Shown here: positions 25,461 through 35,576 of the stretch, in pieces | How the letters are laid out: the number at the start of each line of letters is the position of its first letter | Position numbering within the stretch: position 1 is the stretch's first letter | Source: Propioniciclava coleopterorum | Lineage (GTDB): Bacteria > Actinomycetota > Actinomycetes > Propionibacteriales > Propionibacteriaceae | Assembly (NCBI RefSeq): GCF_011393335.1 | Contig: NZ_CP049865.1 | Location: forward strand, 2,622,722-2,686,721 | Direction: 5' to 3' | DNA: 64,000 nucleotides | Notes under the pieces: generated by a model | What the model was told of the DNA's origin: nothing | Seen by the model: only the letters and a program-made list of their open reading frames with translations | Databases searched by the model: none | Translations under genes and position numbers: made by a program

Positions 25461-25821
25461 GCTCGACACTAGCCCGGGCCCCGGGCGCGCCGCCCGGCGA
25501 CGCCCGCTCCGCAAGACGCTGTTTCCGCGCGCCGGAGCCGGGCGGCCCGCCTGCGGGTCCTGAGACGTGTCGGCGTCCCGTTCCGCTCCACTTCACTCCC
25601 CGCAACGACGCCGCGGCGCGGGCTCGCGGCCCTGGGCCGCCGTGGCGGCGCGGTGCGCCCGGCGCCGGGCGCCCGCGGGTGAGCCGCCCCGATCCCGTCG
25701 GAATCGGTCTTGACAAGGCCGTTCGCGCCTCGCCCCTGGGGGCCATTGATTCGAGTGGTGGATTGTGGGGTAATGTGGAGGGTAGTGGAGGAAATCGGCG
25801 GCCAGAGGGGAGGGGTGCTGC
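25461..25821. promoter_or_regulatory. Intergenic region with mraZ promoter and four 10-bp MraZ repeats
   Basis: No gene is visible in these 361 nt. GTGG occurs at 25755, 25765, 25775 and 25785, forming four 10-bp repeats of the type GTGG-N-GG-N-TA. MraZ is known to bind tandem TGGG/GTGG-type repeats before its own operon. TTGATT (25746-25751) and TAATGT (25771-25776) could be promoter elements with a 19-nt spacer, in which case the repeats overlap the promoter. A TTGACA at 25710-25715 has no convincing -10 partner. The 5' half (25461-25700) shows nothing. Confidence 0.65.
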
Positions 25822-26259
25822 ATGTTCTTGGGCACGCACTTCCCCAAGGTGGACGAGAAGGGTCGGTTCTTCCTCCCGGCGAAGTTCCGGGACGAGCTCG
25901 GGGCGGGGCTGATCATCGCCAAGGGGCAGGAACGCTGCTTGACGATCTATGCCCCCGACGAGTTCCAACGGCAGGCGCAGGCGGCCATGAGCGGCCCTTC
26001 GACCCTGAAGGGCATCCGTGACTTCCAGCGCATGTTCGCCGCCGGCGCCTCCGAGGAGACGCCGGACAAGCAGGGACGCGTGACCATCCCGCCGGTTCTC
26101 CGGAACTACGCGGGGCTGGACAAGGAGATCGCCGTCATCGGCGCCTTCAACCGCGTCGAGGTCTGGGACCTCGAGGCATGGGAGGCGTACTCGGCCAGGC
26201 AGGACGAGGCCTACGCCGAGATGGACGAGGAGATCTTCCCCGGTGGGGAGACCCGCTGA
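25822..26259 (+). CDS. mraZ: Transcriptional regulator MraZ
   Basis: A 145-residue protein with two AbrB/MazE-like repeats. The first is GTHFPKVDEKGRFFLPAKFRDEL at residues 4-26. The second is SEETPDKQGRVTIPPVLRNYAGL at about 75-97. MraZ forms rings and represses the division and cell-wall (dcw) cluster by binding repeats upstream of its own gene, which are visible here. It is the first gene of the dcw cluster, starting at an ATG 27 nt after the last repeat. Confidence 0.95.
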   Translation: MFLGTHFPKVDEKGRFFLPAKFRDELGAGLIIAKGQERCLTIYAPDEFQRQAQAAMSGPSTLKGIRDFQRMFAAGASEETPDKQGRVTIPPVLRNYAGLDKEIAVIGAFNRVEVWDLEAWEAYSARQDEAYAEMDEEIFPGGETR

Positions 26260-26379
26260 TGCGAAACCGCCCGCGCGGTGAGGCTTCGGTCCGACCGACG
26301 CCCTGACGCCACTTCCCCGGTGTCAGGTCGTCGGTACGGACCGGAACCCGACCGCACGGACCACACGAAGGAGGACCCC

Positions 26380-27339
26380 ATGGTGCAGCCGCCCGCGACG
26401 GGACACGTTCCCGTCATGCTGGGGCGCACCATCGAACTCCTCGCGCCCGCCCTCGCCGACGGGGGCACCTACGTCGACTGCACCCTCGGCCTGGGCGGCC
26501 ACGCCGAGGCGGTCCTGACCGCCTGCCCGAACGCCCGTCTGGTCGGCATCGACCGCGACCCGGACGCGCTGGCGATCGCGGGGGAGCGGCTGGCCCCCTT
26601 CGGCGACCGGGTCGCGCTGTACGAGGCCGTCTACGACGAGATCGCCGACGTGCTCGCCGAGGACGGGATGCCGCGGGTGCAGGCGATCCTGGCCGATCTG
26701 GGTCTGTCCTCGATGCAGATCGATCGCCGCGAGCGCGGCTTCGCCTACTCCGTCGACGCCCCCCTCGACATGCGGATGGGCCAGGGCCACGGGCTGAGCG
26801 CCGCCGACGTCGTCAACACCTACCCGGTCGCCGACCTGACCCGCATCCTGCGCGTCTACGGCGAGGAGCGCTTCGCCGACCGCGTGGCGCGCCGCATCGT
26901 CGCCGAGCGGGAGGTCGAGCCCTTCACCACCTCGGCTCGGCTGGTCGCGACCATCGACGCCGCGATCCCCGCCGCGACCAAGGCGACCGGCGGCCATCCC
27001 GCCAAGCGCACGTTCCAGGCGCTGCGGATCGAGGTCAACGGCGAACTGGTCGCGCTGGAGGGCCTGCTGCCCGCGGCCCTGGACGCCCTCGCGCCCGGCG
27101 GCCGGTTCGCGGTGCTGGCCTACCACTCGCTGGAGGACCGGCTCGTCAAGCGCTCCTTCGCCGCGGCGACCACCGACACCGCCCCGCGCGGGCTGCCGGT
27201 GGTGCCGCCGGAGCACCGGGCGCGCTTCATCAACCTGACGCGGGGGGCCGAGAAGCCCACCGGTGGCGAGGCGCAGGACAACCCGCGCGCGGCGTCCGCC
27301 CGCCTGCGCGCCGTGGAACGACGGGAGGTGCGGCCATGA
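26380..27339 (+). CDS. rsmH: 16S rRNA (cytosine-1402-N4)-methyltransferase
   Basis: A 319-residue protein of normal RsmH length. It contains [17 protein letters not shown] at the start, the SAM-binding motif [16 protein letters not shown] at about 28-43, [21 protein letters not shown] near 106, and [15 protein letters not shown] near 248. It methylates C1402 of 16S rRNA together with RsmI. The ATG at 26380 has an AAGGAGG site. The frame is open upstream, but no other start is as good. The stop overlaps the next ATG (ATGA). Confidence 0.95.
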   Translation: MVQPPATGHVPVMLGRTIELLAPALADGGTYVDCTLGLGGHAEAVLTACPNARLVGIDRDPDALAIAGERLAPFGDRVALYEAVYDEIADVLAEDGMPRVQAILADLGLSSMQIDRRERGFAYSVDAPLDMRMGQGHGLSAADVVNTYPVADLTRILRVYGEERFADRVARRIVAEREVEPFTTSARLVATIDAAIPAATKATGGHPAKRTFQALRIEVNGELVALEGLLPAALDALAPGGRFAVLAYHSLEDRLVKRSFAAATTDTAPRGLPVVPPEHRARFINLTRGAEKPTGGEAQDNPRAASARLRAVERREVRP

Positions 27340-28025
27340 CGGCCTGGGAGGCGATCAAGCAGGCCCCGCGGAAGCTCGGCCAGGCCGCGACCCGCCCGAA
27401 CCTGGTGGGGATCTCCAGCCCGCCGCAGCGCATGTCGGCGCTCATGTTCGGCGTGGTCATGGTGGCCGTGCTCGTCGCGGGGCTCGTGGGCGCGCTGGTG
27501 CTGAGCACCGCGCTGCAGACCCGCGAGTTCGAGCTCCGCGACGCCCAGCGCACCGCCGGCGAGTTGGGCTACCAGGTCTCGGACCTGGAGTCGCAGGTGA
27601 ACCGCGCCAAGGCTCCCCAGCAGCTCGGACGCCGCGCCACCGAACTCGGGATGGTGCCCAACCCGCACGCCGTGTTCATCGACCTGGGCACCGGCGAGAT
27701 CAAGGGCACCCCCACCGCCGCCAACGGCAACGAGATCCCCAGCCTGCGCATCCTTCCGCCCCCGCCGCCGTCGGTCGCGCCGACGCCCGGCGCGGAGGCC
27801 CAGCAGGAGGGCACGCCCACCGCCGAGGGGCAGGCAGGCGCCGAACCGGACGCCGCCACCCCCGCCGACCCGACCGCCCCGCCCACCGCGACGCCCTCGA
27901 CCTCCGCGACACCCTCGGCCACCGCGACGCCGTCGGGCGCAGCCACCCCCTCGCCCGGAACCGGCGGCGCCACGCCGCCCCCCGCCACCGGCGTCCGCCC
28001 GACCCCCACGGGAGCGCAGGGATGA
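27336..28025 (+). CDS. FtsL-like division protein with long Pro/Thr/Ala tail
   Basis: A 229-residue single-pass membrane protein in the ftsL position. A cytoplasmic start is followed by a transmembrane helix at about 39-61 ([21 protein letters not shown]). A short leucine-zipper-like coiled coil comes next ([24 protein letters not shown]), then [24 protein letters not shown], typical of FtsL/DivIC-like proteins. The remaining ~100 residues are an extracellular, low-complexity tail rich in Pro, Thr, Ala and Ser, much longer than in most relatives. It would link FtsQ and FtsI/FtsW in the divisome. It overlaps both neighbours by 4 nt. Confidence 0.85.
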   Translation: MTAWEAIKQAPRKLGQAATRPNLVGISSPPQRMSALMFGVVMVAVLVAGLVGALVLSTALQTREFELRDAQRTAGELGYQVSDLESQVNRAKAPQQLGRRATELGMVPNPHAVFIDLGTGEIKGTPTAANGNEIPSLRILPPPPPSVAPTPGAEAQQEGTPTAEGQAGAEPDAATPADPTAPPTATPSTSATPSATATPSGAATPSPGTGGATPPPATGVRPTPTGAQG

Positions 28026-30117
28026 GCCGCGACGAGCCCACCCGTCGCCCCCGCGGGGACGCCTCGGGCCGCGGGTCCTCGTCCGGACGCCGGCCCGAGC
28101 AGGGCGGTAAGCAGGCGTCCTCGTCCCGCAGCGGCCAGGCGGCCACCGGCCGCGGACGGCAGGGGACCGGGCGCGAGCGCCCGGCCGGCGCGGGCCGCGG
28201 CGAGCAGCCGACGGCGCGCTCGGGGGCCCGGCAGGCGCCCCGCTCCGCCGCGTCGCGTCCGGGAACCTCCCGGGCCGCCACGTCCCGGACGGCCGCCGGC
28301 CGCCCATCGACCCGGCGCCCGGGAGGGCGACGCCCGGGCCGCAAGCCGGCGTCCACGACCTTCCGGCTGCGCATCCTCATCATGCTGATCGCCGTCGTCT
28401 TCTCGTTCGTCGGGGCGCGCGCGGTCCAGATCCAGGTCTTCAACGGCAAGGAGACGGCCGCGCAGGCCGCGACGAAGATGACGGTCGCGCGCGATGTCCC
28501 CGCGGTGCGCGGCACCATCACCGGCCGCGACGGCCAGGTGATGGCGCTGACCGAGTCCACCGTCAACGTGATCGCCGACCCCAAGGCCATCTCGACCAAC
28601 GGCCGCGAGGCCGAGGCCATGAGCGCCAAGGACCGCGAACGGGCCGCCGTGCTGCCCGCCGAGATGGCCGCGATCATCGCGCCGCGGCTCGGCCTGGACG
28701 CCGCGGAGGTCGAGGCCAAGCTGCGCCGGTCGGACTCGCGCTACCAGGTGCTGGCCAAGCAGGTGCCCTCCAGCACGTGGGTCGACCTCAGCGCGTCGCT
28801 GTCCAAGTACCCCGGGATCACCCGGGAGTCCAACCCGCGCCGGATCTACCCGATGGGCACGGTCGGCAGCAACGTCGTCGGTTTCATGAGCGAGGGCAAG
28901 GGCGTGGCCGGGCTCGAGCGCAGCCAGGACCCGTCGCTGACCGGCACGCCCGGTCGGGAGATCTTCGAGACCTCTCCCATGGGCAAGATCCCGCTGGGCA
29001 ACCAGGTGCTCACCCCGGCCGTCGACGGCACCGACCTGCAGCTCACCCTGGATCCGGACATGCAGATGATGGTCGAGCAGCGGCTGGCCGCCCGCGTGCA
29101 GGAGGTCAGCGGCAACTGGGGCGTCGCCATCGTGATGGACGTCGAGACCGGCGAACTGCTCAGCCTGGCGAACTACCCCAGCTTCGACCCCAACGACCCG
29201 GGCAAGGCCAAGCCGGGCGACACCGGGAACCGGGCCGTCAACGCCGTGTACGAGCCCGGCTCGGTGCAGAAGGTGCTCACGCTGGCCTCGCTGCTGGACG
29301 CCGGCCTCACCACCCCCGACACCGAGTACCGCATCGACGGCACCATCGACGTCGGGACGCACACCGTCAACGACTCGTTCCGGCACGGCCCGATCGACAT
29401 CACCACCCGCGGCATCCTCGTGCGCTCCTCCAACGTGGGCGCGATCACGGCCGCCCGCGACATGGACTCCGACACGCTGCGCGACTACATGCTCAAGTTC
29501 GGGCTCGGCACCAAGACGAACCTCGGCCTGCCCGGCGAGCTGGGCGGCACCGTGCCCGGCGCGAACATGCCCCAGTTCCAGGCCGACTCGATGGCGTTCG
29601 GCTACGGCGTCTCCGTCAGCGCGGTCCAGATGGCGGCCGCGGTCGCCGCCGTCGCCAACGGGGCGTCTACACCGAGCCGACGATCGTCCGCGCCACCGGC
29701 ACCGACGGCGCCCTGACGCCGGCCGCGAAGCCGGAGTCGCACCGCGTCGTGTCGGAGGAGGCGGCCAAGCAGGTCGTGGACATGATGCAGCAGCGCACCC
29801 TGTACAACGACGCGCAGATCGGCATCCCCGGCTACAACTCCGGCGCGAAGACCGGGTCGGCACGGTTGGCGTCCACCACGGGCGGCTACTCGGGCCAGGT
29901 CGCGTCGATCGTCGGCGTCGCGCCCGTCGAGGACCCGCAGATCCTCGTGTACGTGCTCGTGGCGCGTCCCGACACCGAGGGCGCCGGCCTGGGCATGGCG
30001 GGCCCGGTGTACCGCGACATCATGTCCGTGGCGCTTCCGCGTTATGGCGTGACGCCCAGTGATGAGATCGTGAAGACGCAACTGCCCCTGATCAAGGAGG
30101 AGGAGAAGCGTCGATGA
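28022..30117 (+). CDS. ftsI: Septal peptidoglycan transpeptidase FtsI (PBP3; frameshifted)
   Basis: A 698-residue class B penicillin-binding protein when one G is restored in the GGGG run at 29660-29663. As given, the frame breaks after VAAVANG, and the rest (YTEPTIVRATGTDG onward) is in another frame. About 110 N-terminal residues are basic, Arg/Gly/Ser-rich and cytoplasmic. A membrane helix follows (LRILIMLIAVVFSFVGARAVQ). The transpeptidase motifs are EPGSVQK (SxxK), RSSN (SxN) and SGAKTGSAR (KTG). No PASTA domain is present. An essential gene, so the break is most likely a sequencing error. It overlaps murE by ATGA. Confidence 0.93.
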
Positions 30118-31595
30118 CCGACGACCCACGGCCGTCCGCGGTCGACGGCCTGCCCCTGGCATCCCTGGTGCCGGGGGCGTCCGGCGTCCTCACCGGTGTG
30201 ACGCTCGACTCGCGCCGCGTGCGCCCCGGTGACCTCTACGTCGGACTGCCCGGCGCCAGCACGCACGGGGCCAGGTTCGCCGACGCGGCGGCCGCCGCCG
30301 GGGCGCTTGCGGTGCTGACGGACGCCGAGGGCGCGTCGCTGGCCGCCGGGTCCGGCCTGCCGGTCGCCGTGGTCGAGGACCCGCGGGTCGCCATGGCCGA
30401 CGTGGCCGCCACCGTGTACGGGCGCCCCGGCGACCGCGTGGAACTGTTCGGCGTCACGGGGACCAACGGCAAGACGTCGACGGTCTTCCTCCTGGACGCC
30501 GCCCTCACCGCGCTGGGACGCACCGTCGCGACGATCGGCACCATCGGCTACCGCCTCGCGGGGGCGCCGGTGGAGTCCTCGCGCAGCACCATCACCACGC
30601 CCGAGTCCCCGGACCTCCAGGCGTTGCTCGGCGTCCTGGTCGAGGGCGGCGCCGACACCGTCGCGATGGAGGTGAGCAGCCACGCGCTGGCGCTGCACCG
30701 GGCCGACGGCATGGTCTTCGACGCCGCCGCCTTCACGATGCTGGGCCAGGACCACCTCGAGTTCCACCACACGATGGAGGAGTACTTCTCCGCCAAGGCG
30801 AAGCTGTTCACCGGCGGCCGGACGCGCGCCGCGGTCGTCAACACCGCCGACGACTGGGGGCGCCGGCTCGCCGCCATGGTGGCGGCCGAGGGGGCCGCGA
30901 CGCTGGTCACCACCCTCGGCGAGGACGCCGACTACCGCGTCCGGTGGGCCGAGCCGCTGCCCGCGGGCGGCTCGCGCGTCCTGCTCGACCACCCCGGCGG
31001 CGAGGTCGAGTTCACCCTGTCGATGCTGGGGGAGTTCAACGTCGCCAACGCCGTCACCGCGCTCGCCCTGATCGGCGCGACCGGGGGCGACGTCCGGGCC
31101 GCCGCGCGCGGCCTCGCGGACGCGCACGTCCCCGGACGCATGCAGCGCGTCGACCTGGGGGAGGGGCGCCCGCACGTCGTGGTCGACTTCGCCCACACGC
31201 CGCAGGCCGTCGCCGCCGCGCTCAACGCCCTGCCCGCCACCGGACGCCGGATCGCCGTGCTCGGGGCGGGCGGCGACCGGGACCCGAGCAAGCGGGGCCC
31301 GATGGGCCGCGCCGCCGCCCGCGGAGCCGACGTCGTCATCGTCACCGACGACAACCCGCGCAGCGAGGTGCCCGGCACCATCCGCGCGTCGGTGCTCGAG
31401 GGCGCGCGGGGCCGGGGCGCCGAGGTCGTCGACGGCGGCGACCGTCGCTCGGCCATCGCGCGCGCCCTGGCGATGGCCGGGCCGGACGACTGGGTCGCGG
31501 TGCTGGGCAAGGGACACGAGACGGGCCAGGACGTCGGGGGGACCGTCAGCCCGTTCGACGACGTCGCGGTGGTCCGCGAACTGGGAGGACAGTGA
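30114..31595 (+). CDS. murE: UDP-MurNAc-tripeptide synthetase
   Basis: A 493-residue Mur ligase. ATP loop [19 protein letters not shown] at about 113-131. Substrate segments STITTPESPDLQ and AMEVSSHALALHR. The C-terminal domain has FAHTPQAVAAAL and the amino-acid-selecting motif TDDNPRSE near residue 406. DNPR with Arg indicates diaminopimelate rather than lysine as the added third residue. It acts in the cytoplasm between MurD and MurF. The ATG overlaps the ftsI stop. Confidence 0.95.
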   Translation: MTDDPRPSAVDGLPLASLVPGASGVLTGVTLDSRRVRPGDLYVGLPGASTHGARFADAAAAAGALAVLTDAEGASLAAGSGLPVAVVEDPRVAMADVAATVYGRPGDRVELFGVTGTNGKTSTVFLLDAALTALGRTVATIGTIGYRLAGAPVESSRSTITTPESPDLQALLGVLVEGGADTVAMEVSSHALALHRADGMVFDAAAFTMLGQDHLEFHHTMEEYFSAKAKLFTGGRTRAAVVNTADDWGRRLAAMVAAEGAATLVTTLGEDADYRVRWAEPLPAGGSRVLLDHPGGEVEFTLSMLGEFNVANAVTALALIGATGGDVRAAARGLADAHVPGRMQRVDLGEGRPHVVVDFAHTPQAVAAALNALPATGRRIAVLGAGGDRDPSKRGPMGRAAARGADVVIVTDDNPRSEVPGTIRASVLEGARGRGAEVVDGGDRRSAIARALAMAGPDDWVAVLGKGHETGQDVGGTVSPFDDVAVVRELGGQ

Positions 31596-31596
31596 G

Positions 31597-33027
31597 ATGG
31601 AACCGGTGAGCCTGCAGCAGGTGGCGGCCGCCACGTCCGGACGCCTCGCGCGCGCAGCCGACCCGGCGGCGCCCGTCGGCCCGGACGTCGTCACGGACTC
31701 GCGCGCCGTCACCCCCGGTGCGCTGTTCGTCGCGTTCCTCGGGGAGCGGGTCGACGGCCATGACTACCTCGATGCCGCGGCGTCCGCGGGCGCCGTGGCC
31801 GCGCTCGTCGACCGCGAGGTGGACGCCGATCTGCCGCAGGTGGTCGTGCCCGACACCGTCGCCGCGCTGGCGCTGCTGGCCCGCGACGTCGTCACCCGCG
31901 CCGAGGCCGACGGCCTGGTCGTCGTGGGGATCACGGGGTCCTCGGGCAAGACCTCGACCAAGGACCTGCTCGCCCAGGTGCTCGCCGACGCCGCGCCGAC
32001 CATCGCGCCGCCGGGGTCGTTCAACAACGAGATCGGCGCGCCGCTGACCGCGTGCCGCGTCGGCGCGGACACCCGCTTCCTCGTCAGCGAGATGGGCGCC
32101 CGCGGCCCCGGCCACATCCGGGCGCTCGCCGAGGTGATGCGCCCGGGCATCGGCGCCGTCCTCAACGTGGGGCACGCCCACCTGGGCGAGTTCGGCTCGG
32201 TCGAGGGCATCGCCCTGGCCAAGGGCGAACTCGTCGAGGCGCTCGCGCCGGAGGGCTGGGCGGTGCTCAACGCCGACGACCCGCGCGTCATCGCGATGGC
32301 GCTGCGCACCGGTGCGAGGCTCGCCGCCTTCTCCAGCCACGCCGATCCGGTCGCCACCGACGCCGCGTTGCGCGTGTGGGCCGCCGACGTCCGGCCCGAC
32401 GACCTGCAGCGGTTCTCCTTCACGCTCCACGCGGCGGGCGCCGTGACGGGGTCGGCGCCGGTCAGCCTGCGCGTCCTGGGCGTGCACCAGGTGGACAACG
32501 CCCTGGCCGCCGCCGCCATCGCGCTGGCGGCCGGCCTCCCGTTGGAGGGATCGCGGCCTCGCTGTCGGCCGCGACGCCGCTGTCGCGCTGGCGGATGGAA
32601 CTCGTCGAGCGCGCGGACGGCCTGGCGATCCTCAACGACGCCTACAACGCCAACCCCGACTCGATGCACGCCGCGCTCGACACCCTGGCCGGCCTGCGCC
32701 GCGAGGGCGGGCGCCTGCTGGCCGGCCTGGGCGACATGCTCGAACTCGGCGAGGGCGCCGAGGAGCAGCACCGGCTGGTCGGGGAGCACGCGGCCCGCCT
32801 CGGGATCGAGGTCGTCGCGGTGGGCGAGTTCGGCCCCGCGATGGCCGCGGCGGCCACCGCGGCCGGGGCCGGGGCGAGTATGTTGCTGACGTGGCTGATC
32901 TCACCGAACGCCTCCGGGGGCGGCCGGGCACCGGGACACGGTGCTGGTCAAGGCGTCCCGCGGGCTGGCGCTGGAACGGGTCGCCGAGGCGCTCGCCGCC
33001 ACGACTGACGAAGGAGCCCTCCCGTGA
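31597..33027 (+). CDS. murF: UDP-MurNAc-tripeptide:D-Ala-D-Ala ligase (three frameshifts)
   Basis: Restoring one G in each of three runs (32547-32549, 32871-32874 and 32933-32935) gives a 477-residue MurF that ends in TGA overlapping the mraY start. Diagnostic parts are [22 protein letters not shown] (ATP loop), [49 protein letters not shown] and the restored end [20 protein letters not shown]. Each piece matches the family in its own frame. MurF adds D-Ala-D-Ala to finish the pentapeptide precursor and is essential, so a natural triple break is very unlikely. ATG at 31597 with a GGGAGG site, 1 nt after murE. Confidence 0.9.
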
Positions 33028-34094
33028 GGATGATTCTGCTGGCCGGCGCGCTCGGCCTGATCGGGACCCTGGTGGGGACGCGCCTGGCCATTCACGTGCT
33101 CGTGCTGAAGGGGTACGGGCAGTACGTGCGCGACGACGGCCCCAAGGAGCACCTCAAGAAGGCCGGGACCCCGACGATGGGCGGCATCGCCATCATCATC
33201 TCGGTGCTGCTGGCCTACGCCCTGGCCCACCTGATCACCTGGACGCCGCCCACGGCGTCCGGGTTGCTGCTGCTCGGGTTGTTCACCAGCCTGGGCTTCG
33301 TCGGCTTCCTCGACGACTGGATCAAGATCTCCCGCGCCCGCAGCCTGGGCCTGAACAGCCGCGCCAAGCTGATCCTGCAGACGCTGTTCGCCGTGCTGTT
33401 CGCGATCGGGTGCTTCCTGTTCCCGAACTCCCGCGGCGTGACGCCCGCGAGCCAGTACGTCTCGTTCCTGCGCGACATCCAGTGGCTGCACCTGCCGGTC
33501 GCGATCGCCGTGCTGTGGATCGTCTTCATCATCGCCGCGCTGTCCAACGGCGTGAACCTCTCCGACGGACTCGACGGGCTGGCGACCGGCCTGACCACGA
33601 TGGTCTTCGCCGCGTACGCGGTGGTGAACCTGTGGCAGAGCAGCCAGAGCTGCGCCTCGCTGTCGACCGCCGGGCCGCAGTGCTACGAGGTGCGCGACCC
33701 CGTCGACCTGGCCGCGGTGTCGCTGGCGCTGGCGGGCGCCTGCTTCGGCTTCCTGTGGTGGAACGCGTCCCCGGCCAAGATCTTCATGGGCGACTCCGGG
33801 TCGCTCGCCCTGGGCGGCGCCGTCGCCGGCCTGGCGATCCTGACGCGCACCGAGCTCCTGGTCGTCGTGCTGGGCGGCATGTTCGTCCTCATCACGCTGT
33901 CGGTCGTCCTTCAGGTCGGCTACTTCAAGCTCAGCGGCGGCAAACGGCTGTTCAAGATGGCGCCGCTGCACCACCACTTCGAAATGGTGGGGTGGGCCGA
34001 GCAGACGGTCGTCGTCCGGTTCTGGATCATCTGCGGCATCTTCATCGCCGCCGGCATGGGGTTGTTCTACGCGGAATGGGTGGTGGCGCAGTGA
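33024..34094 (+). CDS. mraY: Phospho-MurNAc-pentapeptide transferase
   Basis: A 356-residue integral membrane enzyme making lipid I. Conserved pieces are [10 protein letters not shown] near residue 50, [21 protein letters not shown] with the paired Asp, [15 protein letters not shown] near 182, and [25 protein letters not shown] near the end. About ten hydrophobic helices are visible. The GTG start overlaps the restored murF stop, and the stop overlaps the GTG of murD. Confidence 0.95.
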   Translation: MRMILLAGALGLIGTLVGTRLAIHVLVLKGYGQYVRDDGPKEHLKKAGTPTMGGIAIIISVLLAYALAHLITWTPPTASGLLLLGLFTSLGFVGFLDDWIKISRARSLGLNSRAKLILQTLFAVLFAIGCFLFPNSRGVTPASQYVSFLRDIQWLHLPVAIAVLWIVFIIAALSNGVNLSDGLDGLATGLTTMVFAAYAVVNLWQSSQSCASLSTAGPQCYEVRDPVDLAAVSLALAGACFGFLWWNASPAKIFMGDSGSLALGGAVAGLAILTRTELLVVVLGGMFVLITLSVVLQVGYFKLSGGKRLFKMAPLHHHFEMVGWAEQTVVVRFWIICGIFIAAGMGLFYAEWVVAQ

Positions 34095-35563
34095 CCGTCA
34101 AGGACTGGATCGCCGGCGCCGACCGGCTCTCGCCCTGGGCCGAGGCGACGGTCGTCGTGGCGGGGTTCGGCGCCTCCGGGTTCGCCGCGGCCGACGGCCT
34201 CATGGCGCTCGGCGCCGGCACCATCATCGTCCTCGATGAGTCCGACAGCCCCGGTCACCGCGAGAAGGCCGACCTGCTGCGCCGCCTCGACGTCGACGTC
34301 CGGCTGGGCGCCGGCTCGACCGCGGAACTCCCCGAGGGCGTCGACCTGGTCGTCACGTCGCCGGGCTGGGCGCCGACCGCGCCGCTGCTCGCGCAGGCCG
34401 CCGCGCGCGGCGTCCCGGTCTGGGGCGAGGTCGAACTGGCCTGGCGCATGATGCAGCCCGACCGGGTCGTGCCCTGGCTGGGCGTGACGGGCACCAACGG
34501 CAAGACCACCACCACGCTGATGCTCGCCTCGATCCTGAGCGCGGACGGCCTGCGCACCGACGCCGTCGGCAACGTGGGGCGCCCGATCATCGAGGCACTG
34601 CTCGACGACATCGACTACGACGTGCTGGCCGTGGAGCTCTCGAGCTTCCAGCTGCACTGGACCGACTCGCTGGCGCTGCACTCCGCGGCGGTGCTCAACC
34701 TGCACCCCGACCACCTGGAGTGGTACGCCGACGAGCCGGACCCGATGGCGGCCTACACCGCCGACAAGGCCAAGATCTACTCCCGCGTCACCCACGCCTG
34801 CGTCTACAACGTCGCCGAGCCCGCCACCGAGAAGATGGTCGAGGACGCCGAGGTGACCGAGGGCGCCCGCGCCATCGGCTTCCGGCTCGCGACCCCCGCC
34901 CCGTCGATGGTCGGCATCGTCGACGACATGCTCGTGGACCGCGCCTTCGTCGAGCAGCGCCGGGACTCGGCCATGCCGCTGGCGCAGATCGAGGACGTCC
35001 AGCCGCCCGCCCCGCACAACCTGGAGAACGCCCTGGCCGCCGCCGCGTTGGCGCGCAGCTTCGGCGTGAAGCCGCAGGCGGTCGCCGAGGGGCTGAAGGC
35101 GCTGCCGGTCGGCGAGCACCGGATCCAGACGGTGGGCGAGGTCGGCGGCGTCGCCTACGTGGACGACTCCAAGGCGACCAACCCGCACGCGGCGGCGTCC
35201 TCGATGCGGGCGTTCGACTCGATCGTGTGGGTCGCCGGCGGGCAGGCCAAGGGCACGTCGTTCGACACCCTCGTGCAGGACTACGGCGACAAGCTCCGCG
35301 GTGCGGTGCTGCTGGGCGTCGACCGCGGGGTGATCGCGGACGCGCTGGCCCGACACGCGCCGCAGGTGCCCGTGGTCGTCCTCGACAGCGGCGACACTGG
35401 GGTGATGGCACGAGCCGTCGCAGCGGCGGCCGACCTGGCCGAGCCGGGGGACACCGTCCTCCTGGCGCCGGGGTGCGCGAGCCGCGACATCTGGTCCGGT
35501 TACGACGCCCGGGGCCGGGACTTCGCCGCTGCGGTGGCCGAACTGGAACAACGCGACGCGTGA
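34091..35563 (+). CDS. murD: UDP-MurNAc-L-alanine:D-glutamate ligase
   Basis: A 490-residue Mur ligase. It has an N-terminal Rossmann-like domain ([17 protein letters not shown]) and the ATP loop [19 protein letters not shown] at about 133. [22 protein letters not shown] and the C-terminal [17 protein letters not shown] are typical of MurD. It adds D-Glu to UDP-MurNAc-L-Ala in the cytoplasm. The GTG at 34091 overlaps the mraY stop (GTGA). Confidence 0.95.
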   Translation: MTVKDWIAGADRLSPWAEATVVVAGFGASGFAAADGLMALGAGTIIVLDESDSPGHREKADLLRRLDVDVRLGAGSTAELPEGVDLVVTSPGWAPTAPLLAQAAARGVPVWGEVELAWRMMQPDRVVPWLGVTGTNGKTTTTLMLASILSADGLRTDAVGNVGRPIIEALLDDIDYDVLAVELSSFQLHWTDSLALHSAAVLNLHPDHLEWYADEPDPMAAYTADKAKIYSRVTHACVYNVAEPATEKMVEDAEVTEGARAIGFRLATPAPSMVGIVDDMLVDRAFVEQRRDSAMPLAQIEDVQPPAPHNLENALAAAALARSFGVKPQAVAEGLKALPVGEHRIQTVGEVGGVAYVDDSKATNPHAAASSMRAFDSIVWVAGGQAKGTSFDTLVQDYGDKLRGAVLLGVDRGVIADALARHAPQVPVVVLDSGDTGVMARAVAAAADLAEPGDTVLLAPGCASRDIWSGYDARGRDFAAAVAELEQRDA

Positions 35564-35576
35564 GGGGAGGACGGTT

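Noticed and set aside
25461-25821. Small open frames in the gap before mraZ
   Set aside because: They overlap one another on both strands, lack ribosome-binding sites and run through the mraZ promoter repeats.
27336-33027. Treating ftsI and murF as pseudogenes
   Set aside because: Both are essential, every fragment keeps family motifs in its frame, and all breaks are at homopolymers, so base-calling error is far more likely.
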